This document shows positions 17,758 through 26,999 of a stretch of 58,525 nucleotides of DNA, piece by piece. The number at the start of each line of letters is the position of its first letter. Positions within the stretch are counted from its first letter, which is position 1. The DNA is from Lachnospiraceae bacterium. GTDB lineage: Bacteria > Bacillota > Clostridia > Lachnospirales > Lachnospiraceae. The position numbers were made by a program, and so were the translations under genes. The stretch spans positions 1-58,525 of the forward strand of contig JAFTQM010000087.1 of the NCBI GenBank assembly GCA_017462755.1. Direction: 5' to 3'. The notes under the pieces were generated by a model, which had not been told where the DNA came from, did not search any database, and saw only the letters and a program-made list of their open reading frames with translations.

Positions 17758-20016
17758 TTATTTTGTAATCGACTCGTAGTAAGCTACTAACTTATCCCAA
17801 GCGATCTGCTTTAACTGAAGGTATGCGCTACCATTCCATGTGTTGGTAAGCGTATTTACAGTCTCTGCTCTGGAGGAAGTACCATCACCTGCGTAACCGG
17901 AAGCAATGATATCAACCAACATGTTTACACCACCCTTAGCGGAAGAGAACTTACCACTAGCGGAAAGCTCAGTGTAACCTGCAATCAAGTCGTTCTCAGC
18001 CTTTGTGTTCGGAAGAACAGTAGGGATGGAAGTATACCATGCATTGTCAGTAACTGCAAGCTCAGGATGCTTAATGGTACCTAAACCGATAGCGGTAGAG
18101 ATATAACCAGCACCTTCCTTACCTACCTCATGTGTACACTGATACTCGAATGCCTGGCTCTTAGCGAATGCTAAGGTAGAACCAAGGTACTGACGAGCAT
18201 AGTTGGTGTAGTTACCGGAAGCCTTATCCCAAAGCTCTGCATAAGTAGCGTCTGCGATAACAGGCATCTGCTTACCATTGAAGTTGAAGGTTACATAAGA
18301 ACCATCAGCATTGGTCTTGATGAATGCATCAGGACCATAGGACATAAGAATCTGTCCTCTCTCGCTGTATGCGAAATCGAGTAACTTCAGAGCTGCATTT
18401 AACTTATCCTGATTGCCCTCTACACCTGCCTTGGAAATAGCCCAAGCGTCAGTCTTAACGGATCTCCAGGACTCGGTAAATCTCATGTATACACCGTTTG
18501 CATCGGTACCATCATACCAACGAGCTACCGGCACCATAACTGCCATGTACTTCTCACCTTCCTGAAGCTTGGTAGCGTTGTATACAGTCTGAGTCTGGTT
18601 GTAATCGTAGTGCATGAAACCTGCATCATTTGCAAGCATTGTGTCAGTCTTAACCTCTTCCATGTTTACGAAGGAAGTAGAAACAAGACCTTCCTGAACT
18701 AAAGCGTTCATTCTCTCAAGTGCCTCGTATGTAGCCTCTTCCTGACGAGCGTCATGAAGCTTACCGTCGGAACCTAAGTACAGATAATCCTGTCTGGACT
18801 CAAGACCACGAACACCGAAGAGAGTTCCTGCGAAACGGAACATATCAACACGTCTCTGGTTGTTAGCATCCTCTCTGGAGAAAAGACCCTGAACCTCGTC
18901 TGTACCATTGAGGGTCTGTGGGTTTGCTACAACACAACGAAGAAGTGCTACTAATTCATCTGCATCCCAAGCAGCGTTCTGACCGATGAAGAGGTTTGCA
19001 CGGTTCTCACCATAGTATCCGTTGTATGCGGTATCGATGTAATCACGAAGCATGTTAACTGCATCTACACCGGTAACGGTACCAGCTGCAAGTGCATCAT
19101 TCATCTTCTTAACGATGTTGCCTGCTGCATCATAATCCTTGGTTACCTTCTCAACTGCAGAGCCGTCAGCCTTAACAACATCTACCTCTACCTTACCGCT
19201 GGTAGGCATATATGGGTTGTAAACTGCAGCCTTTAAGTTGTTGGAAGCGTCAGCGGTAAAGTCGCCTGCACCATTCAGAAGCTTCTCTACCCAGTCAGTT
19301 CTCATCAATGGCATACGCTCGATATCGTTTACACCATCGAAGTAAGGAGCTACATAAATCGCACCGGTCTTTGTATCACCAGTGATAGAAAGACGAACGA
19401 TTGTGTTATCATCAAGATATGCCTTGAAGTTTGGCATATAATCAAGATAATCAGCAAGGTTGATTAACTGGCCAGCTACACCTGCCTCAGACAGACCGGT
19501 GGTATTACCACTTACGATATCTACCTGATCTAACTGCTCCTGCCAATACTGGAACTCCTTCGTAGCGCTGTTACCCTGATACTTGTTCTCGAATGCTACA
19601 TTCAGAAGGTTCTGTACCTCAACCCAGGTAGGCTTTAAGTCGCCAGCCTGATAGGTCTTGCCATCTGCTAAGGTAATACCCTCGCCTGCAACCTCTGCGT
19701 CAAAGAACAAACCAGTCTTTGCACTGTTGTAACCGGTAGCCATACGAAGTACGGTACCATTTGCATACACTAACTCCTTTGCAGGCTCTGGAGTAACCTC
19801 AGAACCGGTGTTGGAGCCGGTGTTCTCGCTTCCGGTATTAGAACCGGTGTTGGAGCCGGTGTTAGAACCGGTGTTCTCGCTACCAGTGTTGGAGCCGGTA
19901 TTTCCGGTATTTCCGCTATCATCTGGTAAATCATTAGCATCTGCTCCACATCCAGCCAGCATACTTGCGGACATTGCCAGTGTAAGAGCTAAAGAAAGTA
20001 ATTTCTTCTTTTTCAT
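17758..20016 (-). CDS. Extracellular carbohydrate-binding lipoprotein of an LplABC-type importer
   Basis: The 752-residue protein has a lipoprotein signal peptide (MKKKKLLSLALTLAMSASML, lipobox LAGC with the cysteine at residue 23). An asparagine/threonine/glycine/serine repeat linker (about residues 33-73) precedes a large solute-binding domain. It is longer than typical sugar receptors (about 420-550 residues), in line with the LplA/YtcQ group that binds oligosaccharides. Residues with a family feel include PYFDGVNDIERMPLMRTDWV and the C-terminal alternation of aromatic and charged residues. It is anchored on the outer face and delivers ligand to the two permeases encoded upstream. The ATG follows GGAGGGTACAAGAAA. 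The ligand is unknown. Confidence 0.88.
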   Translation of the reverse strand: MKKKKLLSLALTLAMSASMLAGCGADANDLPDDSGNTGNTGSNTGSENTGSNTGSNTGSNTGSENTGSNTGSEVTPEPAKELVYANGTVLRMATGYNSAKTGLFFDAEVAGEGITLADGKTYQAGDLKPTWVEVQNLLNVAFENKYQGNSATKEFQYWQEQLDQVDIVSGNTTGLSEAGVAGQLINLADYLDYMPNFKAYLDDNTIVRLSITGDTKTGAIYVAPYFDGVNDIERMPLMRTDWVEKLLNGAGDFTADASNNLKAAVYNPYMPTSGKVEVDVVKADGSAVEKVTKDYDAAGNIVKKMNDALAAGTVTGVDAVNMLRDYIDTAYNGYYGENRANLFIGQNAAWDADELVALLRCVVANPQTLNGTDEVQGLFSREDANNQRRVDMFRFAGTLFGVRGLESRQDYLYLGSDGKLHDARQEEATYEALERMNALVQEGLVSTSFVNMEEVKTDTMLANDAGFMHYDYNQTQTVYNATKLQEGEKYMAVMVPVARWYDGTDANGVYMRFTESWRSVKTDAWAISKAGVEGNQDKLNAALKLLDFAYSERGQILMSYGPDAFIKTNADGSYVTFNFNGKQMPVIADATYAELWDKASGNYTNYARQYLGSTLAFAKSQAFEYQCTHEVGKEGAGYISTAIGLGTIKHPELAVTDNAWYTSIPTVLPNTKAENDLIAGYTELSASGKFSSAKGGVNMLVDIIASGYAGDGTSSRAETVNTLTNTWNGSAYLQLKQIAWDKLVAYYESITK
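19798..19920 (-). repeat. Tandem repeat encoding an Asn-Thr-Gly-Ser linker
   Basis: Near-identical 12- to 24-base units encode repeated NTGS and NTGSE blocks in the lipoprotein. The repeat can expand or contract in frame and serves as a flexible linker between the membrane anchor and the binding domain. Confidence 0.85.
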
Positions 20017-20078
20017 TTTCTTGTACCCTCCATTTTAAATTTATTATTAATGTTCAACACAATAATAACCACAATTGA

Positions 20079-20969
20079 TTATTCTTTTACACCACCCATA
20101 TTTACACCCTTCGCGAAATACTTCTGAATGAAAGGATAAATAATGAGTACCGGGATAATCGAGCAAACGATTAACGCGTAAATAACGGAATCGGAAGCAT
20201 ATGCTTCGTTCCAACCTGTCATAGCCTCCGGATCCTGGAACTCCTCGAGCTTCAGTCGGATAAATACCTGCAGCGGATGCTCATTCAGGTTACTAATCAT
20301 CTGTCTTGCCCAGAAGTAACCATTCCATCTGGAAATTGCAAAGAACAGTGCTACCGTAGCAATCGTAGACTTACTCATTGGGATGTAGACACGGCTCAGA
20401 ACCTGGAACTCTGTTGCACCGTCTACAATCGCTGCCTCTTCGATTTCGGAAGGAACACCCTCGAATGCGTTACGCAAAAGGATGATGTTCATGGCAGCCA
20501 TACCCATGGCAATAACGACCAGCCACTTGTCGTCGGTAATACCGACTGCATTGAATACTTCCTTTGTATTCAAGTAGTTCAAGTACTGAGGTACCAAACC
20601 TGCCGAGAACCACATCGTAAATACGAGGAAGAAGTTAAAGCCCTTACGGAACAACAGTCTCTTCTTTGAAAGAGCATAAGCACCAAGGATGGCAACACCC
20701 ATTGCCCAAAGTGTACCGTAAAAGGTAATAAACAGGGTATTGGTATAGGAGTTCCAGAACATGTTGTTATTGAACATATTCGCAAAGGCCTCAAACTGAA
20801 GATCCTTCGGGAACAATACCAGCTGTCCGTACTCTACGGCTTCTCTTCCGCTGATAGCAGCGGAGATAGCGTAGAGAAATGGGTATAAGCAACAAATTGC
20901 AAAAACTGTCAAAAATACATAACTTAAAATTTTAAAAATTAACTCAGATACTTCAAGCTTTCTTTTCAT
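20079..20969 (-). CDS. Carbohydrate ABC transporter permease, LplC/YtcP type
   Basis: The 296-residue membrane protein has six hydrophobic segments and the EAA-type cytoplasmic loop EIEEAAIVDGATEFQVLSRV that contacts the ATPase. It ends in KYFAKGVNMGGVKE, the hallmark C-terminus of the LplC/YtcP group of the CUT1 importer family. It lies 15 bases downstream of the partner permease gene and upstream of the receptor gene. Together they form the translocation channel for the sugar bound by the lipoprotein at 17758-20016. Confidence 0.93.
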   Translation of the reverse strand: MKRKLEVSELIFKILSYVFLTVFAICCLYPFLYAISAAISGREAVEYGQLVLFPKDLQFEAFANMFNNNMFWNSYTNTLFITFYGTLWAMGVAILGAYALSKKRLLFRKGFNFFLVFTMWFSAGLVPQYLNYLNTKEVFNAVGITDDKWLVVIAMGMAAMNIILLRNAFEGVPSEIEEAAIVDGATEFQVLSRVYIPMSKSTIATVALFFAISRWNGYFWARQMISNLNEHPLQVFIRLKLEEFQDPEAMTGWNEAYASDSVIYALIVCSIIPVLIIYPFIQKYFAKGVNMGGVKE

Positions 20970-20984
20970 TATCGAAGTACCTCC

Positions 20985-22043
20985 TTAATATAATGAAACG
21001 TCAGATGCTTTACGTGCAATTGTGTTGGCAGCAATAACGAGCATCATACCTACAATGTTGTTTAACATCTCTGCTGCGGACGCAATACCTACAAGTCCAT
21101 CTGCAATACCATAACGCTGAGCAAATGTGGAAACTACATCCGCTGTCACGTAGGTGTTTGGATTATAAAGTAACAATACCTTTTCGTAACCGACATTCAA
21201 AAGCGAACCGATACGATTGATTAACATGATTACGATTGTCGAAAGAATGGAAGGAAGCACAACGTACTTCATCTGAGCCATCTTACCTGCACCGTCAATC
21301 TGTGCCGCCTCATAGCTGGTAGGCGAAATTGCGATAATCGCTGCAAAGAATACGATACTGTCGTAGCCTGCGCCCTCCCAGATACCACTGATCTGGTATA
21401 TCGCACGGAAGAAACCAGGGTCATTCAACAGACCTGCATTTCCGACTTCCTGACTAATCAAGCCAAGCTCTACAAGGAATCTTGAGATAACACCCATTTC
21501 CATGCCCGCAATCGGGGATGCCTGACGAACCAGCATCGTTACCAAAGAGGTCATAACTACGGTAGACATGAACTTTGGTAAGTATGTAATAACCTGAAAT
21601 ACGCTTCGTACAATATTGGAGCGAATCTCATTGAAGAACAATGCTACAATAATCGGCATCGGGAAACCGAAGCACAATCCGTAGAAGCTCAACAGGAAGG
21701 TGTTACGGAACGCTGCCCAGAACTCAGTGGAAAGTGATGAGTTACCGACAAACAAATCCTTGAAATAGGAAAAGCCCGCATACAGCTGGTCGGCAACGTC
21801 CAAGGTCGAATCATCTACCTTAAAACATCCCAAAAGCTCATACATTGGGAAGTAGCGCCAAAACAGGAATACCAAAATCATCGGTATAAGCATCAGGTAC
21901 AAGCGCCAGTCCTTTAACACGGCACGTCCTACATTCAGCCAATAATGTTTTTCGACATCATCTCTGACTGCCTGTTCAGCATCCTCCTTATATTTTCCCG
22001 TACCCGCATCATATACGAGGTAATCGTCGGCTTTCATTTTCAT
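20985..22043 (-). CDS. Carbohydrate ABC transporter permease, LplB/YteP type
   Basis: The 352-residue permease has six core membrane segments plus an unusually long N-terminal cytoplasmic extension of about 45 residues (including DDYLVYDAGTGKYKEDAEQ) that LplB proteins usually lack. The coupling loop SYEAAQIDGAGKMAQMKYVV and the C-terminal TIARKASDVSLY are intact. CGGAGGAATTTATT precedes its ATG. It pairs with the LplC-type permease encoded next. Confidence 0.92.
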   Translation of the reverse strand: MKMKADDYLVYDAGTGKYKEDAEQAVRDDVEKHYWLNVGRAVLKDWRLYLMLIPMILVFLFWRYFPMYELLGCFKVDDSTLDVADQLYAGFSYFKDLFVGNSSLSTEFWAAFRNTFLLSFYGLCFGFPMPIIVALFFNEIRSNIVRSVFQVITYLPKFMSTVVMTSLVTMLVRQASPIAGMEMGVISRFLVELGLISQEVGNAGLLNDPGFFRAIYQISGIWEGAGYDSIVFFAAIIAISPTSYEAAQIDGAGKMAQMKYVVLPSILSTIVIMLINRIGSLLNVGYEKVLLLYNPNTYVTADVVSTFAQRYGIADGLVGIASAAEMLNNIVGMMLVIAANTIARKASDVSLY

Positions 22044-22104
22044 AATAAATTCCTCCGTTTTAAACGTTTGCTAAATAAGTGATATGTAAAAATAATTTTT
22101 ACTT

Positions 22105-22701
22105 TCAATCCTGCTCCGGCATGTAAGTTTCCTGCTCTGCCTTTCTCTCCCGGTCAAGCCGGAACAGATATGCCTTCTGGTCTTCAATCATTCCGTCCAG
22201 CTTTCTGAGCAATAACAGAATAACCTCTGCAAACACCAGTGACATAATATCCGTCGTGGCATATACAACCAACGTCATCGGGTCTCCTCCGAAGAACATG
22301 GAAACGATTCCTCTTCCCAGCACCATGCCTATGTATCCGACCAAACCAAACAGCAAAAGCCGCCAAGTGTTTGTTCTTATTTTTTCTTTTCCAAAGACCT
22401 TTACAAGAATCAAGGCAAGCAGTGTAAACAGATTTCCGATGCAATATATCAGATACTGTTCTGCCGTCGCTCCGGAAGCGATACAAAATGTCATTCCGCC
22501 AATCACTGCCGTAATCGCCGCCCAGCCGCTCCAACGCATCATCGTGACACAAATCAGTGCAAGACTGATGGATAACGCAATCGGCTGAAGAACAAACCAC
22601 CTTGCCGTAGCCATTGTAGTAATCGCTTCGAAGATAATTGTAAGCACTACCAAAATGGTAAGGTCTATGTTTCGATATTGTTTAAATGTAATTTGATTCA
22701 T
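22105..22701 (-). CDS. Uncharacterised six-segment membrane protein, first gene of the sugar ABC operon (A)
   Basis: The protein of about 198 residues has roughly six membrane segments and a charged C-terminal tail (KLDGMIEDQKAYLFRLDRER). The size and topology recall the substrate-binding subunits of ECF transporters, but no diagnostic motif was seen, so I leave the function open. The ATG at 22701 is preferred to a TTG six codons upstream. It begins the operon, about 60 bases before the LplB-type permease gene, with a candidate promoter at 22737-22765. Confidence 0.75.
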   Translation of the reverse strand: MNQITFKQYRNIDLTILVVLTIIFEAITTMATARWFVLQPIALSISLALICVTMMRWSGWAAITAVIGGMTFCIASGATAEQYLIYCIGNLFTLLALILVKVFGKEKIRTNTWRLLLFGLVGYIGMVLGRGIVSMFFGGDPMTLVVYATTDIMSLVFAEVILLLLRKLDGMIEDQKAYLFRLDRERKAEQETYMPEQD

Positions 22702-22736
22702 ACTGCCATCCGTAATCAAGTTTTTCTTTCTTTATT

Positions 22737-22765
22737 ATTCTACAACACCAACGCGTAATTGTCCT
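22737..22765 (-). promoter_or_regulatory. Candidate promoter of the sugar ABC operon
   Basis: On the minus strand AGGACA (22765-22760), a 17-base spacer and TAGAAT (22742-22737) lie 36 bases before the first gene. The -35 is weak, which fits an activator-dependent promoter. Confidence 0.4.
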
Positions 22766-22875
22766 TTACTTTTTTGACAACGACTATTAAATATCTTATT
22801 TTTCTTGATATTTCATCGTTAATCTAACTATGCACTTAAAAAATCAAGGTCACTTTTTTGCTATTTTGCACAAAT

Positions 22876-22903
22876 AAATGCATGTAGCGCATAATATGCA
22901 TTT
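22876..22903. promoter_or_regulatory. Inverted repeat upstream of the sugar operon promoter
   Basis: AAATGCAT and ATGCATTT are separated by 12 bases, about 110 bases upstream of the candidate promoter. This is a position suited to an activator such as the nearby AraC-type protein. Function is inferred from position only. Confidence 0.3.
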
Positions 22904-23228
22904 TGGTACTTTTGTGTTTTTCGATACATTTTGACCAATTTTCATTTTATTCTGCAAAAAAATATAAGCATTATTTCTACGCGTCTTCAAAGCATCCTTA
23001 TCACATTTTTCCCATAATATACCACTTCATTTTGTAAGCACTTTCATAAATTTCCCCTTATAAAATCTTCGTCCTTCAATTCAAACGCACAATTAGGTGC
23101 TTTCTTATATTTTACCATACCTCTAAACAAATTTCTATTCTTTTCTTATGATTCCTTTAAATAATCTCAAGAAAAATCGTTTACTTTGCAAACTCTCACA
23201 CCGACGAAGCATCTATTTTCCTTTGACA

Positions 23229-23262
23229 CAAAAAAAGGCCGATTCCTACGAACCGACCTTTC
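23229..23262 (-). terminator. Intrinsic terminator of the chemoreceptor-PilZ gene
   Basis: On the minus strand a stem of about 12 bp with two G-U pairs (AAAGGTCGGTTC and GAATCGGCCTTT) is followed by TTTTTTT, 22 bases after the stop codon. Confidence 0.85.
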
Positions 23263-23283
23263 TTCTTATAATTATGTAATCAT

Positions 23284-25395
23284 TTATTCACCATAATTCT
23301 GGCTTACATATTCTCTGATTGCTGCATTGTCCTCCGGCATACGGCAACCAACTACATATTCGCCCTCATTGTTCGAGCTGCGGATGATACAACCGGTCAG
23401 CGGCTCGCCTGCAAGCACAGCAAAGTCATCTACCTCAACAACCACATCCTTGCCCTGGGCATTTTCAAACAACTCCTCACGTACTGCAAACGCAAAACCA
23501 TTCGCACTGATATTTACCATCTGCGCAAAATACTGATCCATTGCTCCTGCAATCTTTACCATACAGGTGTTGGCAATCGGCATTCTCGGATACTTTCTCC
23601 GATTGAATACCTGCGGATTTGACTTGATATGGAAGCAATATTCTCCTTTTTCACCCTTCTTCGTCTTGCAAATCTCAAGGTCTTCCCAGCTATACAATAC
23701 ATTGTCTACCACGATGCGAAGCTGGCAACCCGGCAGCCTGTCTCTATCTGCCAAGATATCCGTAGCATTCAGCGTCACATAGACATTCTCCTCTACGCAA
23801 TCAACCACCTCGCCGATGTATTCGTTCTTCTTGTTACCATCACCCTTGAGCATAACCGATATCTTCATGCCTACTCTGACATCCTTTACACCCATAAAAC
23901 CGCCTACACCAAGCTCTTCCATCAGGTGACCTACAACCGTCTCGATATTAACCGCACTCTTTGCACTCTCTTCGTACTTGCTGAGCATGGTCTTCGTGGT
24001 AGCTTCCGCTTCGGTAATGCTCTCCGTCATGACATCCATAATCTCGCATACCTGCTTCATGTTATCTACCAGTGTCTGATTCGAAGTCTCTACTTCCTTA
24101 ACCGCACTGTCTACTACCCGAATATTTGCACCAAGACTGGTCGCATCGTTCGTAATATCCGTAACACTCTTGCTTACATTGGATACCTTGTCGATATTTA
24201 TCTGAATCAACTGAACCGTTTCTCCGATGGATTCCATCATCTTTTCAGAGGTTTCCTCAAGATTCGCCAACGCCGCCATAATTCTGTTGGAGGAATTCTG
24301 CGTTCCGCTGCTCAGCTCACGGATCTCATTTGCAACAACCGCAAAACCACGTCCGGCTTCTCCTGCTCTTGCTGCCTCAATCGAAGCATTCAGCGCAAGA
24401 AGATTGGTCTTTGAAGTAATTCCCTCAATCGTGCTGGTTTCCTTCTTTACATTTTCAAACTCTTCCTTAAAGTTCTGCAGAATCTTCTCAACATCTGCCG
24501 AAAGCACTGCCATCTTGTTGGTTGTATCTACTACCTCACCAAGCTCGTTCGAGCTGGTATTGGCATGCTCTACCGATGCACCGATAAGCGACACTACCTG
24601 TTCCATCAAATCTGCAACATTCTTCACCTGTGTATCAATAACCTGCGTCATATCCATTGAGGACATCGTCTTATCGCTAAGCACCTCATTGTTATTCGAA
24701 AGCTTACGCATATCATTTACGACATTGTTCGCGCCCTCTTTGTTCTCATCAGCAAGCTCTCTTACTACCGTAACACCGTCTACTACCGCATTACTTGCAG
24801 TCTTAACCTTCTCTACCGTCTGTACCACGCGCTCCAAATTGCCGGTAATCGAAGCCGTCAGAGCACCATCCGACTCTATCAAATGACGAATCGCCATCAA
24901 GGTACACGCATAACAGCACAAAACAATCGCAAACTGAAGTGCGCAATCCTCACTGGTAACAAAATCCATCATACCCTTGACACGACCCTTGTATATGTTA
25001 CTCGAAAAGAGCACGAACATCGTCGCCCACATCATAATCTTAATCAGCTTCAAATCCTTATAAAGAATCAGAATCGATACCAGTGGCAGAATAAATACAT
25101 AGGATACCGTATCCATGGAAGTCCATGCAATTACCGCAAAGAAGGTAAGATATCCGAGACCTAGCATCCATTGGTATCCGTTCCATGCCGTTCCTTTGAC
25201 CTTTAACATAATACCTGCAGCAATATATTCGATCCATCCGATTACAGAAAACATGATAAACCAATTTTGACCTACTTCGCCCTTCGCCATCTTCGCTGCA
25301 TAGAATATCGTAACGATAAACATCAAACAAACCCAGGTCGTACCTGCTCTTCGATTCGCCTTTGCCCTAAAGTAACCTTCGTCGTAATTCTGCAT
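23284..25395 (-). CDS. Membrane chemoreceptor fused to a C-terminal PilZ (c-di-GMP binding) domain
   Basis: The 703-residue protein starts with about six hydrophobic segments (residues 20-170) with no extracytoplasmic sensor loop. A methyl-accepting signalling domain follows, whose hairpin tip ([20 protein letters not shown], about residues 330-365) binds CheA/CheW. From about residue 500 there is a YcgR-like beta-barrel region, then a PilZ domain with RRKYPR near residue 597 and NISANGFAF near 625, matching the RxxxR and (D/N)xSxxG c-di-GMP motifs. The protein may therefore link cyclic-di-GMP or membrane state to motility. It is monocistronic, with an extended -10 promoter at 25442-25450. 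Confidence 0.9.
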   Translation of the reverse strand: MQNYDEGYFRAKANRRAGTTWVCLMFIVTIFYAAKMAKGEVGQNWFIMFSVIGWIEYIAAGIMLKVKGTAWNGYQWMLGLGYLTFFAVIAWTSMDTVSYVFILPLVSILILYKDLKLIKIMMWATMFVLFSSNIYKGRVKGMMDFVTSEDCALQFAIVLCCYACTLMAIRHLIESDGALTASITGNLERVVQTVEKVKTASNAVVDGVTVVRELADENKEGANNVVNDMRKLSNNNEVLSDKTMSSMDMTQVIDTQVKNVADLMEQVVSLIGASVEHANTSSNELGEVVDTTNKMAVLSADVEKILQNFKEEFENVKKETSTIEGITSKTNLLALNASIEAARAGEAGRGFAVVANEIRELSSGTQNSSNRIMAALANLEETSEKMMESIGETVQLIQINIDKVSNVSKSVTDITNDATSLGANIRVVDSAVKEVETSNQTLVDNMKQVCEIMDVMTESITEAEATTKTMLSKYEESAKSAVNIETVVGHLMEELGVGGFMGVKDVRVGMKISVMLKGDGNKKNEYIGEVVDCVEENVYVTLNATDILADRDRLPGCQLRIVVDNVLYSWEDLEICKTKKGEKGEYCFHIKSNPQVFNRRKYPRMPIANTCMVKIAGAMDQYFAQMVNISANGFAFAVREELFENAQGKDVVVEVDDFAVLAGEPLTGCIIRSSNNEGEYVVGCRMPEDNAAIREYVSQNYGE

Positions 25396-25441
25396 ATATC
25401 TTCAGTCCTTTCTAAAATTATTCACGATATAATATATTCTG

Positions 25442-25450
25442 ATTATATCA
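25442..25450 (-). promoter_or_regulatory. Extended -10 promoter of the chemoreceptor-PilZ gene
   Basis: TGATATAAT (25450-25442) is a consensus extended -10 element 47 bases upstream of the start codon. No convincing -35 or flagellar sigma-28 element was seen. Confidence 0.5.
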
Positions 25451-25502
25451 CATTTTTCAGATATATGCCATTCTTTTTTTCAAAAATGTACCTTTTTTTA
25501 TT

Positions 25503-26345
25503 TCATTTTCTTTTTCCCAATACCACCCAGAAATTGTCCTCTCGTTCCAATCTTTTCGCTACCGCTTCCACCAGCTCTGTCACAACTGCATCCGGCTTCT
25601 GCCGCAGCGCGCTTTCCAAATATTCAATCACCCGCTCCAAATAAATCATTGAGTTGCCACGTTCCAAAAAACCTCGTAACACCTCGGTCAGTAAACTGTA
25701 GCTTATTTTCTCCGGTACAACTCCCTGAATCAGCGCCGGGCACCAGATTCCCAGATTATCCACCAAACTCTTTACCAAATCCGGATGCAGAAGCTCTGCA
25801 TACCGTCTGCGCACCGCATCTCCCAGACAGGATATCATATGTGAAAGTGTTGTTTCTCCCACATCTTTCAGCTCCTCCGAATACAAAACATTCTGATATG
25901 CCAAAATCATAAATTCCTTTGGTCTTAACTGCAGCTGGTCGCGCAGGCGTACCACCGGAAGCAAAATCCCCTCCGTAGACAATCGTTCCCGCAACATCTC
26001 TATCTGTTCCACATACGGCGCATTCAAAAAGACCTGTACCAGCTCCTCGCCAAAAACAATTTCGATTGGCACAAGACCGCCCCTAAGATTCTTCCATATC
26101 TCTTCCCAGCCCCGATTCTCCTCTGCTGCCTTCTGCTCCGCCTGCCTGCCAATTAAATAATCTGCACTAACCTCCAGCACATTACAAACCTCCGCCAGCA
26201 TCGAAAGATCCGGCAGGCTCCGTCCGCACTCCCATTTCGAAAGCGCCTGCGGTGTAACTCCAAGTCTACGCGCCAGCTCCTCCTGCGTCATATTCTTATT
26301 CTGCCTGCACTGCGATATCCTCGTACCAAATTGCTTTTCATTCAT
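25503..26345 (-). CDS. HTH (Xre-type) regulator fused to an FlhA cytoplasmic-domain-like region
   Basis: The 280-residue protein begins with an Xre-type helix-turn-helix (residues 8-65; MTQEELARRLGVTPQALSKW). From about residue 87 it resembles the soluble C-terminal domain of FlhA/FHIPEP, the flagellar export gate. LPVVRLRDQLQLRPKEFMIL matches the FlhA PPVxIRDNxxLxPxxYRIL segment. LSHMISCLGDAVRRRYAELL, LVDNLGIWCPAL and LLTEVLRGFL match the following helices. The membrane part of FlhA is absent. The protein may be a transcription factor that reads export-chaperone or flagellar state, but this is inference. The ATG follows GGAGGAGAGCG. Two palindromes lie upstream (26388-26399 and 26402-26426). 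Confidence 0.8.
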   Translation of the reverse strand: MNEKQFGTRISQCRQNKNMTQEELARRLGVTPQALSKWECGRSLPDLSMLAEVCNVLEVSADYLIGRQAEQKAAEENRGWEEIWKNLRGGLVPIEIVFGEELVQVFLNAPYVEQIEMLRERLSTEGILLPVVRLRDQLQLRPKEFMILAYQNVLYSEELKDVGETTLSHMISCLGDAVRRRYAELLHPDLVKSLVDNLGIWCPALIQGVVPEKISYSLLTEVLRGFLERGNSMIYLERVIEYLESALRQKPDAVVTELVEAVAKRLEREDNFWVVLGKRK

Positions 26346-26387
26346 GCGCTCTCCTCCATCCATACACTCATCCGCCTACCTGTTCTT

Positions 26388-26426
26388 ACTTATATAAGTA
26401 TGGAAAATGCTGATTAAGGCATTTCC
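26388..26426. promoter_or_regulatory. Palindromes upstream of the HTH-FlhA gene
   Basis: A perfect 12-base palindrome ACTTATATAAGT (26388-26399) is next to a hairpin-forming repeat GGAAAATGC...GCATTTCC (26402-26426, one bulged base). They lie 43-81 bases upstream of the gene for a DNA-binding protein and are candidates for autoregulatory operators. Confidence 0.4.
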
Positions 26427-26491
26427 ACAGCCTAGGATAAGTATATCAAAGCCGCGCTTTCCTGTAAATCAACCATCCGTTTCCACTCTTA

Positions 26492-26959
26492 TCAACCGCT
26501 CGCCAGCTCCATGTATCTGCGATAGGTGCGAAAGCCCTGCGACTCATAGAACTTCCGTGCGCCCTCATTGAACTCCCACATATCCAGCTCAATGCGTTCA
26601 AAGCCCTTCTCCTTGGCATGCTCACGGATAAACGTCATCAGCTCCGTCCCCACGCCCTGTCTACGGCAATTCTCATCTACACAAAACTCGTTCACATGGT
26701 AAAATCTTCTCTCCAGACTATACGGAGTCATCGGCCGTTCAACATAATCTACACACGCAACACCACAAATCACATCGTCTCGCACTGCCACCAGCACATC
26801 CGAGTTTTCACCCTCCCACATTGCATCAATCAGCTCCTGCATCTCCCTACCAAATCCCGGTCGGAAAATATCCGGTCTGCCCTCGCAATGCACATCATTC
26901 ACTTGTCTGCGCAGCTCATTGACCCGCGCCAGCTCCTCTCTTCTCGCCAAACGTACCAT
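26492..26959 (-). CDS. GNAT-family N-acetyltransferase
   Basis: The 155-residue protein has the GNAT fold: an N-terminal helix pair, the acetyl-CoA pyrophosphate-binding motif RRQGVGTELM (motif A) preceded by FYHVNEFCVDENC, and the C-terminal EFNEGARKFYESQGF (motif B). It probably acetylates a small molecule or a protein amine. The substrate cannot be read. GGGAGATTAGT precedes the ATG. It stands alone, between the HTH-FlhA gene and a large palindromic element. Confidence 0.85.
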   Translation of the reverse strand: MVRLARREELARVNELRRQVNDVHCEGRPDIFRPGFGREMQELIDAMWEGENSDVLVAVRDDVICGVACVDYVERPMTPYSLERRFYHVNEFCVDENCRRQGVGTELMTFIREHAKEKGFERIELDMWEFNEGARKFYESQGFRTYRRYMELASG

Positions 26960-26999
26960 ACTAATCTCCCTTCTTCCTTTTATACAGCTATTGGGATAA

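Larger units (their letters stand above)
22702..23283. other. Gene-free A+T-rich regulatory region upstream of the sugar ABC operon
   Basis: This 582-base stretch between two minus-strand genes has no plausible coding sequence. It holds a candidate promoter (22737-22765), an inverted repeat AAATGCAT...ATGCATTT (22876-22903) and the terminator of the upstream chemoreceptor gene (23229-23262). The middle part (about 22910-23220) is very A+T rich, and I see nothing else in it. Confidence 0.7.
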
